A DNA stretch of 34,252 nt. It comes from an uncultured Jannaschia sp. (lineage in GTDB: Bacteria; Pseudomonadota; Alphaproteobacteria; Rhodobacterales; Rhodobacteraceae). Below, one piece after another: positions 7,944 to 16,320 of the stretch; the first letter of the stretch is position 1; every line of letters begins with the position of its first letter. Position numbers and translations under genes: made by a program. Where the stretch lies: NCBI GenBank assembly GCA_937916365.1, contig CALFSY010000251.1:1-34252 (forward strand), read 5' to 3'. Under the pieces are notes generated by a model that did not search any database, had not been told where the DNA came from, and saw nothing but the letters and a program-made list of their open reading frames with translations.

Positions 7944-10364
7944 TCAAAAATGGGACGATCGGGTGCGTTCGGGGTGTCGCATACGCGCCCCGCCCGGGTC
8001 AAAGGCCGGGCCGATGACAACCTGCGCGGCAAATCGTGTGCCCGCCACATCCACCGTAACATGTTCACCATGGCCCAAGGCCACGCGCGTGTGGGCAAGC
8101 GCCACGGGCCTGCCGATGCGATAGCCAAAGGCGGCGGAGCTGGTTTCCCCCACAATATCATCGTTATAGTAGATGGGTTCATGCCCCAATGGCACCGCCA
8201 TGGGATCGTCCAGCACAACTGTAACCAATTGCGTGTTTGCACCATCGGCCCGCGCCCGGGCCAGTGCGTTGGCCCCGATAAACCCACCCGATGTGCGTGC
8301 GGCAAAATCCAGACCGGCAGCAATGGGCGTAATGTCACCATCCAATTCATGCCCCATGGCACAGAATCCTTTTTCAATCCGCATTGATGTTTGCGCAAAC
8401 AAACCCGCGGGCACGGCCCCCGCGGCGGTCATGGCGGCATAAAGCACGGGCGCATCCCCCGCACGGCAAGTGATTTCCCACCCAGCCTCACCCACATAAG
8501 ACAGACGCGCGGCGTGGATGGGGCACCCGGCCATTTCGGCCGGTGCATGTTTGAAATACCCAATATCAGGCAACATTGATGCACCGCATTCTGCGGCGAT
8601 TTGCGCCGCATTTGGCCCCATCAGGGCCAGAACAGCATAATCGGTGGTTACATCCGCCAATGTTATGTCAAAACTGTTGGCATGTTTGCGCAGCCATGCC
8701 AAATCACGCCGGATTGCCGCCGTGCCAACAAACAAACGATAGTGATCGTGCGCCAGACGCTGCACCGTCAAATCGGATTCAAAGGTGCCGCGATCGTTTA
8801 ACATTGCCGTATAAATCACCGAACCGGGCGCACGCCCCACATAACCGGCGCAAACCTTTAACAGAAACGATTCGGCATCGGGGCCCGTTACATCGATTTT
8901 ACCAAAAGGCGAGGCATCGAAAATTGCCGCATGGTCATGGGCCGCGCGTACCTCTTGCCCCACGGCATCAAACCAATCGGGGCGATCAAACGTTAGATTG
9001 GGTTCGGTGGTTTTGCCAAAATAAAGCGGCCTTTCCCAACCGTAAAATTGCCCCATATGCGCCCCCGCTGCGCGGTATTCGGTATCCAACGGTAAGGTGC
9101 GCATATCCCGCACCGTTTTTAACTGTCGGCCCGGGAAAGCGATTTCATAGTGCGTGCCCAAAATTTCAGGCGCGCGTGCCATCAAATGATCAACCGAATT
9201 GAAAACAGGGGCAAAACGTTTGGCGTCTGCTTCGGACAAATCATAAGCGCTGTGCCCATGTACGATGGTGTGGGCCAGGTTCATTCCCGCCCCACCGCCC
9301 GAGGCGATACCAACCGAATTCATGCCGCATCCTAAAAACAATCCGGGTGTTTCCGCGACCTCACCCAACATGAACGATCCGTCTGGTGTGAAACTTTCGG
9401 GGCCATTCAACAACATCGTTACCTCGGCCGATTCAAGTGCGGGCAAACGATGCAGTGCGTTTAACATCATGGGTTCAAAATGGTCCCAATCTTCGGGCAA
9501 AAGGCCAAATTCAAAGGTTTCGTTCAACACACCCGGGGCGATCGGTTTGCCCATTGGTTCAAAGCACCCCACAAGTAACCCGCCGGAATCATCGCGAATG
9601 TAAAGGTGACTGTCATGATCGCTTAACGTGGCGACATTGCCCGTGATGCCGTCAATCGGTTTGGTGAGCAGATAAAAATGTTCGCACGGCCAAACCGGCA
9701 CATCCGCACCGGCCATTGCCCCTACCTCGCGCGACCATAACCCTGCACACACCGCTATGGCGTCGCAGGTGATCACCCCATGCGTGGTTTCGACACCGCG
9801 AATGCGACCATTTCTTGTGATAATCCCCGTAACACCGGTATTTTCAAACACCCGCGCGCCCAGTGATTTTGCCGCCTTAATCATCGCGGCGCAGACGTCT
9901 GAGGGGCTGACCCGTCCATCATCGGGGGACCAAACCGCGCCCAATACATCCGTGGTGTTCATCAATGGCCAGCGCTCCTTAGCCTCGTCCACGGTGATTT
10001 CCCGCGCTGCGATGCCAAAGGCACCGGCCAACGCGGCCTGTCTGCGGATATGCGTCATGCGCGCTTGGGTCGTGGCGATGGAAAGCGACCCTTTTTGAAT
10101 CCACCCCACGGATTGGCCGGTTTCAGCCTCTAGCCGACTATAGAGATCGACCGAATACTGGATCATTCGCGTTAGGTTGCGCGAATGTCTTAACGCGCGA
10201 ACCTGCGCCGCAGAATGCCAGGTCGTGCCAGAGGTTAGTTTGTTGCGCTCTAACAAAATGGCGTCGACAACGCCCAATTTCGCCAGATGATACAACGTTG
10301 AGGCGCCCATGATACCGCCCCCGATGACAACAACGGACACGTGCGACGGAAAAGGTGCGGTCAT
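7944..10364 (-). CDS. FAD-dependent oxidoreductase with C-terminal GcvT-like domain (dimethylglycine dehydrogenase family)
   Basis: The 806-residue protein has the two-part layout of dimethylglycine/sarcosine dehydrogenases: an N-terminal DAO-type flavin domain and a C-terminal folate-binding aminomethyltransferase (GcvT) domain. It starts with the dinucleotide fold VVVIGGGIMGASTLYHLAKLG and LLERNKLTSGTTWHSAA, whose His matches the position of covalent FAD attachment in the family. A linker domain follows around 370-430 (MGQFYGWERPLYF near 446). The GcvT part (from about 470) contains DVTGPDAESFL, LMGPNAAQIA, SYVGEAGWEI and the C-terminal barrel. The predicted reaction is oxidative demethylation of an N-methylated amino acid, passing the one-carbon unit to tetrahydrofolate; the true substrate is unknown. 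GGTGA lies just before the ATG. The neighbouring aminotransferase and the divergent TRAP transporter suggest an uptake-and-breakdown unit. Confidence 0.88.
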   Translation of the reverse strand: MTAPFPSHVSVVVIGGGIMGASTLYHLAKLGVVDAILLERNKLTSGTTWHSAAQVRALRHSRNLTRMIQYSVDLYSRLEAETGQSVGWIQKGSLSIATTQARMTHIRRQAALAGAFGIAAREITVDEAKERWPLMNTTDVLGAVWSPDDGRVSPSDVCAAMIKAAKSLGARVFENTGVTGIITRNGRIRGVETTHGVITCDAIAVCAGLWSREVGAMAGADVPVWPCEHFYLLTKPIDGITGNVATLSDHDSHLYIRDDSGGLLVGCFEPMGKPIAPGVLNETFEFGLLPEDWDHFEPMMLNALHRLPALESAEVTMLLNGPESFTPDGSFMLGEVAETPGLFLGCGMNSVGIASGGGAGMNLAHTIVHGHSAYDLSEADAKRFAPVFNSVDHLMARAPEILGTHYEIAFPGRQLKTVRDMRTLPLDTEYRAAGAHMGQFYGWERPLYFGKTTEPNLTFDRPDWFDAVGQEVRAAHDHAAIFDASPFGKIDVTGPDAESFLLKVCAGYVGRAPGSVIYTAMLNDRGTFESDLTVQRLAHDHYRLFVGTAAIRRDLAWLRKHANSFDITLADVTTDYAVLALMGPNAAQIAAECGASMLPDIGYFKHAPAEMAGCPIHAARLSYVGEAGWEITCRAGDAPVLYAAMTAAGAVPAGLFAQTSMRIEKGFCAMGHELDGDITPIAAGLDFAARTSGGFIGANALARARADGANTQLVTVVLDDPMAVPLGHEPIYYNDDIVGETSSAAFGYRIGRPVALAHTRVALGHGEHVTVDVAGTRFAAQVVIGPAFDPGGARMRHPERTRSSHF

Positions 10365-10387
10365 CGGTTCACCAAAGACAAACGTTA

Positions 10388-10396
10388 ATCATACCA
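10388..10396 (-). promoter_or_regulatory. Possible extended -10 promoter of the oxidoreductase gene
   Basis: On the minus strand TGGTATGAT matches an extended -10 element (TGN-TATAAT) and would place transcription start about 15-20 bases before the ATG at 10364. No good -35 is found at the normal distance; a TTGACG on the same strand at 10424-10419 is about 25 bases away, too far. This is a by-eye match only. Confidence 0.3.
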
Positions 10397-10474
10397 GGCT
10401 GTCACCAATTATGTGGTCCGTCAACTGTCGTCATATGGTAAGATTGACCAGGATTTGTGCAATGGTATGGCGGG

Positions 10475-10503
10475 CTTAACCCCCTATGTGCCTTAGGTAT
10501 AAT
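10475..10503 (+). promoter_or_regulatory. Possible promoter of the TAXI-TRAP operon
   Basis: A perfect TATAAT occurs at 10498-10503, with a weak -35-like CTTAAC 17 bases upstream at 10475-10480. Transcription would then start near 10510, giving a leader of about 130 bases before the receptor ATG at 10641. No riboswitch or strong hairpin was seen in that leader. The rest of the 276-base gap between the divergent genes (10365-10640) holds nothing else I can name. Confidence 0.35.
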
Positions 10504-10640
10504 TCACATTGTAAATCACGCCACAAAAAACATTAGTGTTTAGATGACAATCCCACTAAGCTTAAGGATACTTGGAATTGCGATGTGCAGGACTAGGCGT
10601 TTCACATCTATTATACATGGACATGAAAAGGGAGACATCC

Positions 10641-11612
10641 ATGACACGACAAAATATCATTTTGGGCCTGGCCACAGTGGCGGCCTTATCGTTTGCATCG
10701 GCTGCATTGGCGCAAGATCAACGTTTCATCACGATCGGCACCGGCGGTGTGACGGGCGTCTATTATCCAACCGGCGGTGCGATTTGTCGTTTGGTCAACG
10801 CAGGACGGTCTGATCATGGGTTGCGTTGCTCGGTCGAATCGACGGGCGGATCGGTGTATAACACACGCACCATTCGCCAGGGCGAATTGGATTTCGGTGT
10901 TGTGCAATCGGATGTGCAGGCCGCGGCCATCGCAGGCACGGGCGCGTTTACCGATGATGGGGCGTATCCCGAATTGCGTGCATTGTTTTCGATTCACCCC
11001 GAACCAATGCACTTGATGGCCCGTGTCGATAGCGGCATTGAAACCGTGGCTGATTTGGCGGGCAATCGTGTGAACATCGCCAACCCTGGGTCAGGCACGC
11101 GCGTTTTAGCGGAAACATTGATGCAGTATTCCGGTCTAACAGTGGATGATTTCACGTTAGCGGCCGAGCTATCCTCGGCCGAACAGGCCTCGGCATTGTG
11201 CGATGGCAACATCGACGCTACGGTTTGGGCCGCAGGTTTGCCCAATGGGTCAAGCCAAGAGGCAACATCGACGTGTGATGTGCGTATCATCCCGCTTGCC
11301 GGTGAAAATATCGACGCACTTTTGGCCGAAAACAGTGCATACGCTGCTGCAACGATTCCGGGCGGCATGTATACCGGCAACCCCGATGATATTCCATCTT
11401 GGGGTCCACGCGCGACCTTTGTAACATCTGCCGATACCCCCGATGATGTGGTTTACGCGGTGGTCAGTGCGGTTTTTGAAAATTTTGAAGATTTCAAACG
11501 CCTGCACCCTGCCTTTGCTCGTCTGGACGAGGCCGAGATGATTTCATCAGGCTTAACGGCGGAATTGCACCCAGGCGCCGCGCAGTATTACCAAGAACGC
11601 GGCTGGCAATAA
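10641..11612 (+). CDS. TAXI-family TRAP transporter solute-binding receptor
   Basis: This 323-residue periplasmic protein is predicted to capture the substrate of a TRAP-type secondary transporter. A signal peptide spans residues 1-23 (hydrophobic LGLATVAALSFASAALA, then QDQ). The family signature ITIGTGGVTGVYYPTGGAICRL follows directly, and NIANPGSGTRVLAETLMQYSG, later FTLAAELSSAEQASALCDGNIDA and WAAGLPNGSS, are typical of TAXI receptors. The ATG at 10641 is preceded by AGGGAG; an in-frame start at 10572 would add residues before the signal peptide and is less likely. The permease gene follows after a strong stem-loop. Ligands of TAXI receptors are mostly unknown, with glutamate, 2-oxoglutarate and related acids reported for some members, so the substrate is left open. 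Confidence 0.93.
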   Translation: MTRQNIILGLATVAALSFASAALAQDQRFITIGTGGVTGVYYPTGGAICRLVNAGRSDHGLRCSVESTGGSVYNTRTIRQGELDFGVVQSDVQAAAIAGTGAFTDDGAYPELRALFSIHPEPMHLMARVDSGIETVADLAGNRVNIANPGSGTRVLAETLMQYSGLTVDDFTLAAELSSAEQASALCDGNIDATVWAAGLPNGSSQEATSTCDVRIIPLAGENIDALLAENSAYAAATIPGGMYTGNPDDIPSWGPRATFVTSADTPDDVVYAVVSAVFENFEDFKRLHPAFARLDEAEMISSGLTAELHPGAAQYYQERGWQ

Positions 11613-11628
11613 CGCCGCGGTAATTTTT

Positions 11629-11660
11629 GGGCCGCCCGATGTGTATCGGGCGGCCCTTTG
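11629..11660 (+). terminator. Intercistronic stem-loop between TAXI receptor and permease
   Basis: GGGCCGCCCGAT (11629-11640) and ATCGGGCGGCCC (11645-11656) form a perfect 12-bp stem with a GTGT loop, followed by TTTGGTTT. It starts 16 bases after the receptor stop. In TRAP operons such elements often act as partial terminators or mRNA-stabilising ends so that the receptor is made in excess of the permease. Confidence 0.8.
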
Positions 11661-11699
11661 GTTTAATACCATTTACGGCGCTTTTGCAGGAGATCGCGC

Positions 11700-14291
11700 A
11701 TGAGCGAACAGAAATCCGACCACGCAATGGGCGGTGATGTGGATGATTTCATCGCCGAGGCCGATACCGGCGCCCGGATGCCGGTGGGCGCGCTGGATCG
11801 GCGTGTGTTATGGTCGGTTCCGTTGATCTGGTCGTTGTTCCAACTGTGGATTGCCTCCCCCATCCCCTACACCTTGGGTGTTTTGGTGGTCAACAATGCG
11901 CAGGCCCGTTCGATCCACCTGGCCTTTGCCGTTTTTCTGGCCTTTACGGCGTTTCCCACATTCAAGCGCAGCCCGCGCCATTATATCCCGATTCAGGATT
12001 GGGGCATTGCGTTGCTGGGCGCGTTTTGCGCGGCCTATCTATTTTTGTTTTGGGATGGTCTGGCCGCCCGTTCGGGTGCCCCATCAACCCAGGATATTGT
12101 GTTTGCCGTTATCGGTATTGTTCTTTTGCTTGAAGCCGCGCGGCGGTCGCTTGGGTTTCCGCTTATGGCGGTTGCGGTTGTGTTTCTGGCGTATGTGTTT
12201 TTTGGATCGTCGGAATGGTTGCCCGATGTGATCCGATGGCGGGGTGCCTCGATCGAACGCGCGATGAGCCATATGTGGCTAACAACCGAGGGCGTGTTTG
12301 GTGTGGCGCTGGGTGTTTCTTCGGGGTTTGTGTTTTTGTTTGTGCTGTTCGGGGCACTGTTAAATCAGGCCGGTGCGGGCAATTATTTTTTATCGCTGGC
12401 ATTTGCGACGTTGGGCCATTTGCGGGGCGGGCCAGCCAAGGCGGCGGTGATCGCGTCGGCCGCAACGGGGCTGATTTCCGGATCATCCATCGCCAACGTT
12501 GTAACAACGGGCACTTTTACCATCCCGTTGATGAAAAAGGTTGGGTTTTCACCATCCAAAGCCGGCGCGGTTGAGGTGTCGTCGTCGATCAATGGTGTGT
12601 TGACCCCCCCGGTCATGGGTGCGGTTGCCTTTTTGATGACGGAATATGTGGGCATATCGTATGTTGAGGTGGTGAAAACGGCCATCGTGCCGGCGGCGAT
12701 TTCGTATGTGGCGTTGGTGTATATCGTCCATCTGGAAGCATTAAAGATGGGCATGACAGGCACCAGCCGGATGAACCCATTGATTTTCATTCTGTCGGCG
12801 ATTTTTATGATTTGCATTGGCATCGTTATTGCAGGCGGGGCGCTGTATCTGACGGGTTTGGCAATCGGTGGGTTAGAGGCCGTGCTTGGTGCCGCCGCGA
12901 CGCCAGTTATTATTGCGGCTTTGTTGGGTTGCTATGTGGCGATGGTGCGATATGCCGCGCAGGGGCCGGATTTAGAGTTGTCGGTTGAACGTATGCAAAC
13001 GCTACCGCCCACGCGCGAGATTTTCAAATCGGGCGTGTATTTCCTGCTTCCCATCTTTCTGCTGATGTATTTGTTGATGGTCGAACGGAAATCACCAGGA
13101 TTTTCGGCATTTTGGTCGGCCAGTTTAATGTTGCTTATCCTTTTGACGCAAAAACCGCTCAAAGCGTTATTTCGCGGCGAAGGTGGATTTATCGAGGGCC
13201 TGAAAACCGGATTTTGGGAGGTGACCGAGGGCCTAATCGCCGGGGCGCGAAATATGATTGGGTTGGCTTGTGCGATGGCGGTGGCTGGTATCATCGTAGG
13301 GTCTGTGACGTTAACGGGGGTAGGCCAGGTGATGGCCGAATTTGTCGAATTCCTGTCCGGTGGGCGATTGATGCTGATGCTGTTGTTTGTGGCATTGATT
13401 TCCATCATCCTTGGGATGGGGTTGCCTACGACGGCGAATTACATCGTGGTATCTTCCTTAATGGCCAGTGTTGTGGTCGAATTGGGGGCACAAAACGGAC
13501 TGATCGTGCCATTGGTCGCCGTGCATATGTTTGTATTTTATTTCGGCATCATGGCGGATGTAACCCCGCCGGTTGGATTGGCCAGCTTTGCCGCCGCCGC
13601 CATTTCGGGCGATGATCCTTTACGCACGGGGTTTCAGGCATTTTTTTATTCGATCCGCACGGCGTTATTGCCGTTTCTGTTTATCTTTAACACGGATTTG
13701 TTGTTGATTGATGTTACACTGGGGCAGGCGATTTTGGTTTTTATCGTTGCGATGATTGCAATGTTGGTGTTCGCGTCCGGAACGATGGGGTATTTCCTGA
13801 CACGTTCACGATTATGGGAATCGGTGGTGTTGGTTATTGTCGCGCTTACGTTATTTCGGCCCGGATTTTGGTTAGATCAAATTCAATCCCCGTGGGCGCA
13901 TATGCCCGCCGCACAGATTTTTGAATTTGCCCAAACGGCCCCGAATGGCGGTGAATTACGCGTGGGGATTGAGGGCGAAACAATCGATGGCGATTTTGTA
14001 TCTTCGACATTTTTGTTGCCGCTTGGCCCCGCTGGGCCATCGGGGTTTGATCGATTGTCACAAACCGCCGGTGTTGATCTGATCGAACGGGATGGACAAA
14101 TTATCGTTGATCTACTGGCCTTTGGCGGTGTGGCCGAACAGATGGGCATTGATTTTGATTGGGCTGTAACAGGCATTGAGGTAGAAAATAACCGTGTGCC
14201 CAAGGAAATTTTCTTTGTCCCCGCGTTGGTTGTTTTGAGCTTAATCGCGTTGATCCAAAGGGGCCGCATACGGCGCGAACAGGAGGTATGA
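11700..14291 (+). CDS. TRAP transporter fused permease (DctQ-DctM type) with C-terminal DUF3394-like region
   Basis: The 863-residue inner-membrane protein combines the small and large TRAP membrane subunits, as is usual for TAXI systems. Residues about 30-190 hold four hydrophobic helices corresponding to the DctQ-like part. About 200-690 form the DctM-like part with family motifs such as GHLRGGPAKAAVIASAATGL, SGSSIANVVTTGTFTIPLM, a VGFSPSKAGAVEVSSS stretch and GLPTTANYIVVSSLM. The last 170 residues contain one or two helices around a soluble section, as in DUF3394 extensions. AGGAG lies 8 bases before the ATG. The UspA-like gene follows 4 bases after the stop. Transport is expected to be driven by Na+ or H+; the substrate is unknown. 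Confidence 0.93.
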   Translation: MSEQKSDHAMGGDVDDFIAEADTGARMPVGALDRRVLWSVPLIWSLFQLWIASPIPYTLGVLVVNNAQARSIHLAFAVFLAFTAFPTFKRSPRHYIPIQDWGIALLGAFCAAYLFLFWDGLAARSGAPSTQDIVFAVIGIVLLLEAARRSLGFPLMAVAVVFLAYVFFGSSEWLPDVIRWRGASIERAMSHMWLTTEGVFGVALGVSSGFVFLFVLFGALLNQAGAGNYFLSLAFATLGHLRGGPAKAAVIASAATGLISGSSIANVVTTGTFTIPLMKKVGFSPSKAGAVEVSSSINGVLTPPVMGAVAFLMTEYVGISYVEVVKTAIVPAAISYVALVYIVHLEALKMGMTGTSRMNPLIFILSAIFMICIGIVIAGGALYLTGLAIGGLEAVLGAAATPVIIAALLGCYVAMVRYAAQGPDLELSVERMQTLPPTREIFKSGVYFLLPIFLLMYLLMVERKSPGFSAFWSASLMLLILLTQKPLKALFRGEGGFIEGLKTGFWEVTEGLIAGARNMIGLACAMAVAGIIVGSVTLTGVGQVMAEFVEFLSGGRLMLMLLFVALISIILGMGLPTTANYIVVSSLMASVVVELGAQNGLIVPLVAVHMFVFYFGIMADVTPPVGLASFAAAAISGDDPLRTGFQAFFYSIRTALLPFLFIFNTDLLLIDVTLGQAILVFIVAMIAMLVFASGTMGYFLTRSRLWESVVLVIVALTLFRPGFWLDQIQSPWAHMPAAQIFEFAQTAPNGGELRVGIEGETIDGDFVSSTFLLPLGPAGPSGFDRLSQTAGVDLIERDGQIIVDLLAFGGVAEQMGIDFDWAVTGIEVENNRVPKEIFFVPALVVLSLIALIQRGRIRREQEV

Positions 14292-14295
14292 CATT

Positions 14296-14730
14296 ATGGA
14301 TCGAACTGTCTTGGCCGCGATTGATTTGTCCAATCCCGAACACCATACCTTAATCCTACAAAATGCACAGCGTATGGCAAACCTGGACGACGCGCGACTG
14401 GCTGTAATTTCGGTTATCCCCGATTTCGGGATGAGTATTGTGGGCACTTATTTCGAAGAAGGGGCCGAACGTAAGGCATTGTCTGATGCGGCGGATACAT
14501 TGCACCGCGTGGTGACAAATGTTTTGGGTCCACAGGCAGATGCGGAAATCAAGCATATCATATGCCAGGGATCCGTGTATCAAGAGGTTTTGAAAACGGC
14601 AAAGATGCTGGACGCAACATTGATTGTCATGGGCGCGCATCGCCCTAATTTTCAAGATTATCTGTTGGGCCCGAATACCGCCCGCGTGGTTCGGCATTCT
14701 GCGTGTTCGGTTTTGGTTTTGCGCGAATAA
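14296..14730 (+). CDS. UspA-family universal stress protein associated with TRAP transporter
   Basis: This 144-residue protein has the universal stress protein fold: the opening TVLAAIDLSNPEHHTLILQN and the C-terminal nucleotide-site region VMGAHRPNFQDYLLGPNTARVVRHS followed by ACSVLVLRE. The classical G-2x-G-9x-G(S/T) ATP loop is altered (GAH at the start and GPN in place of GS), so ATP binding should not be assumed. A perfect AGGAGGT lies 8 bases before the ATG, and only 4 bases separate it from the permease stop. UspA-like proteins encoded with TRAP transporters (for example TeaD of the ectoine transporter TeaABC) modulate transport activity, and the same role is inferred here. Confidence 0.88.
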   Translation: MDRTVLAAIDLSNPEHHTLILQNAQRMANLDDARLAVISVIPDFGMSIVGTYFEEGAERKALSDAADTLHRVVTNVLGPQADAEIKHIICQGSVYQEVLKTAKMLDATLIVMGAHRPNFQDYLLGPNTARVVRHSACSVLVLRE

Positions 14731-14783
14731 ACGCAACGTTTCTATTAAAATAATGGTGACGTGTCGCCGCCAATACGTAATCC

Positions 14784-15701
14784 ATGACACCGATGCTTTC
14801 CAATTCTGGCAACAACGCTGATTTACCCCCCCACGATTGGCCCGGGCGGGCGATCAGCCGGATGATCCCCACCGCCACGCATCTTTGGCACACACAGGTG
14901 CATGGGCAGGGCCCCGATGATCTATTGTTGTTGCATGGGGCGGGCGGGTCGCTGCACAGTTGGTCGCGTGTGGTGCCGCATTTTACCGATCGCTATCGGG
15001 TGATTACCGTCGACCTGCCTGGCCATGGGTTTACGCGTGGGCCGCGGGGGCGATCAAGCCTGGCTGACATGGCGCACGATATTGTCGCGCTCATGCATCA
15101 GGAAGGATGGCATCCGCGCGTGTTGATCGGGCATTCGGCGGGGGCTGCCATTACGCTTGAAATCGCGCGACAAGCCCCCGATCAGATTGATCGCGTGGTG
15201 GCAATCAATGCAGCATTGGAAAATTTTCAGGGTTTGGCGGGGTGGGCATTCCCCCTGATGGCCAAGATGTTGTCGATCAATCCATTCATGGGGATTTTGG
15301 TATCATGGGCCCCGTCGTCACATGCACGGGCGCGGGGTATTTTACATGCCACTGGCGCACGACTTGACGATGACGCAATCGAACTTTACGCGCGCCTTTT
15401 ACAACGGCGATCGCATGTCGAAGGCACACTGGCCATGATGGCACAATGGTCGCTTGACATGTTGACCGCTGCGTTACCTAGCATCGAAACGCCAACGTTG
15501 TTTATCCATGGGGAAAATGATGTTGCCGTGCCTATCGGGGTGGTGGTGCGTGCGGCAAACAACATGCCCAATGCCCACGTAATTCGTTTGCTCGGCGTGG
15601 GACATTTGGCGCAAGAGGAAACGCCGGATCGCGTGGTTCAGGAAATTCGTGCCTTTATCCCAACGTCGCCTGATAAAAATACCCGCAAAAATACAGGGTA
15701 A
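14784..15701 (+). CDS. bchO: Alpha/beta hydrolase, BchO-like (Mg-chelatase-associated)
   Basis: The 305-residue protein is an alpha/beta hydrolase with the nucleophile elbow GHSAGAA, oxyanion region LLLHGAGGSLHSW and a C-terminal GVGHLAQEETPDRV that holds the catalytic His. The opening DWPGRAISRMIPTATHLWH followed by DLPGHGFTRGP is characteristic of BchO, a protein of unknown chemistry normally encoded after bchI and bchD and thought to assist magnesium insertion into protoporphyrin. Here bchI and bchD are absent from the window and the gene follows the UspA-like gene by 53 bases on the same strand, with a terminator directly after it. No clear Shine-Dalgarno precedes the ATG at 14784; the ATG at 14793 is an alternative. 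It could be a general hydrolase, but the sequence features and the adjoining photosynthesis operon favour BchO. Confidence 0.8.
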   Translation: MTPMLSNSGNNADLPPHDWPGRAISRMIPTATHLWHTQVHGQGPDDLLLLHGAGGSLHSWSRVVPHFTDRYRVITVDLPGHGFTRGPRGRSSLADMAHDIVALMHQEGWHPRVLIGHSAGAAITLEIARQAPDQIDRVVAINAALENFQGLAGWAFPLMAKMLSINPFMGILVSWAPSSHARARGILHATGARLDDDAIELYARLLQRRSHVEGTLAMMAQWSLDMLTAALPSIETPTLFIHGENDVAVPIGVVVRAANNMPNAHVIRLLGVGHLAQEETPDRVVQEIRAFIPTSPDKNTRKNTG

Positions 15702-15703
15702 GA

Positions 15704-15731
15704 GCGGCCCATGGGCGCAGGGCCGCTTTTT
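15704..15731. terminator. Terminator between convergent bchO and the photosynthesis operon
   Basis: GCGGCCC (15704-15710) pairs with GGGCCGC (15720-15726), extended by an A-T pair, around a 9-base loop. On the plus strand it is followed by TTTTT, a good intrinsic terminator for bchO. On the minus strand it lies 24 bases beyond the cytochrome c stop, where the tail after the stem is less U-rich, so it may stop both transcripts with different efficiency. Confidence 0.75.
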
Positions 15732-15754
15732 CCTTTGGCGCTTGTTGCAACGGT

Positions 15755-16240
15755 TTATTGCGTGGTTTCGCTGTCTTCGTCTTCCATTGACTCTTCACTA
15801 TCCGGCGCTAATGAGGCGAGATAAGCGTAAAGGTTCAAAGCATCCTCTTCGGACCGGACGCGAAAACTCATCGCGCCGCGCAAACTATTGTCGCCGGTTG
15901 CCGTGCGGATATAGTTGGTTGGATCTTGTACATACGCGACGAAATTTTCTTCGACCCAGATTTCATCTGCTTCGTTAAGTGCCGTTAAACCCGGCGAATA
16001 CCGAAAATCTTCGACCGATCCGATGGTGCGGCCTGCAACCGCGTAAAGGTTTGGCCCCTGGCGACCATTGCGCCCGGCCAGCGTTTCGCCATCGTCATTT
16101 ACAACGACATGGCAGGCGATACATTGGCGAAATGCGGTTTCGCCCGCCGCGGCATCACCTGATGCGGCATGGCCGTCGGCCATTGCGGTTGCACCCGACA
16201 TACATACCACCACAGCGGCGAATAAACTGTTACGAAGCAT
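15755..16240 (-). CDS. cycA: Soluble periplasmic c-type cytochrome (c2/c551-like), possible donor to the reaction centre
   Basis: The 161-residue precursor has a signal peptide (about 1-21, ending ATAMA), then a monohaem domain with the CIACH haem motif and a downstream Met ligand likely in GAMSFRV. The segment RNGRQGPNLYAVAGRTIGSVEDFRYS is typical of cytochrome c2-class proteins. The C-terminal tail is strongly acidic (DSEESMEDEDSETTQ). A near-perfect AAGGGAGGT lies 7 bases before the ATG, implying high translation. It is the last gene of the minus-strand photosynthesis operon, 80 bases after hemA, the position where roseobacters carry cycA. Donating electrons to the photo-oxidised special pair, and perhaps to the terminal oxidase, is inferred. 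The symbol is given by position and family; it could be another c551-like carrier. Confidence 0.85.
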   Translation of the reverse strand: MLRNSLFAAVVVCMSGATAMADGHAASGDAAAGETAFRQCIACHVVVNDDGETLAGRNGRQGPNLYAVAGRTIGSVEDFRYSPGLTALNEADEIWVEENFVAYVQDPTNYIRTATGDNSLRGAMSFRVRSEEDALNLYAYLASLAPDSEESMEDEDSETTQ

Positions 16241-16320
16241 AAAGTTACCTCCCTTTGACGTAATCTGATGCGCCTATACCTAAAGCCATGGCACGTTTGG
16301 GCAAGCCAATTTATTGTGTG

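Noticed and set aside
7928..8398. N-terminal extension of the aminotransferase frame into the oxidoreductase gene
   Set aside because: The extra 157 residues are read out of frame over the GcvT domain and are Trp/Pro/Arg-rich nonsense; the real start is ATG 7927.
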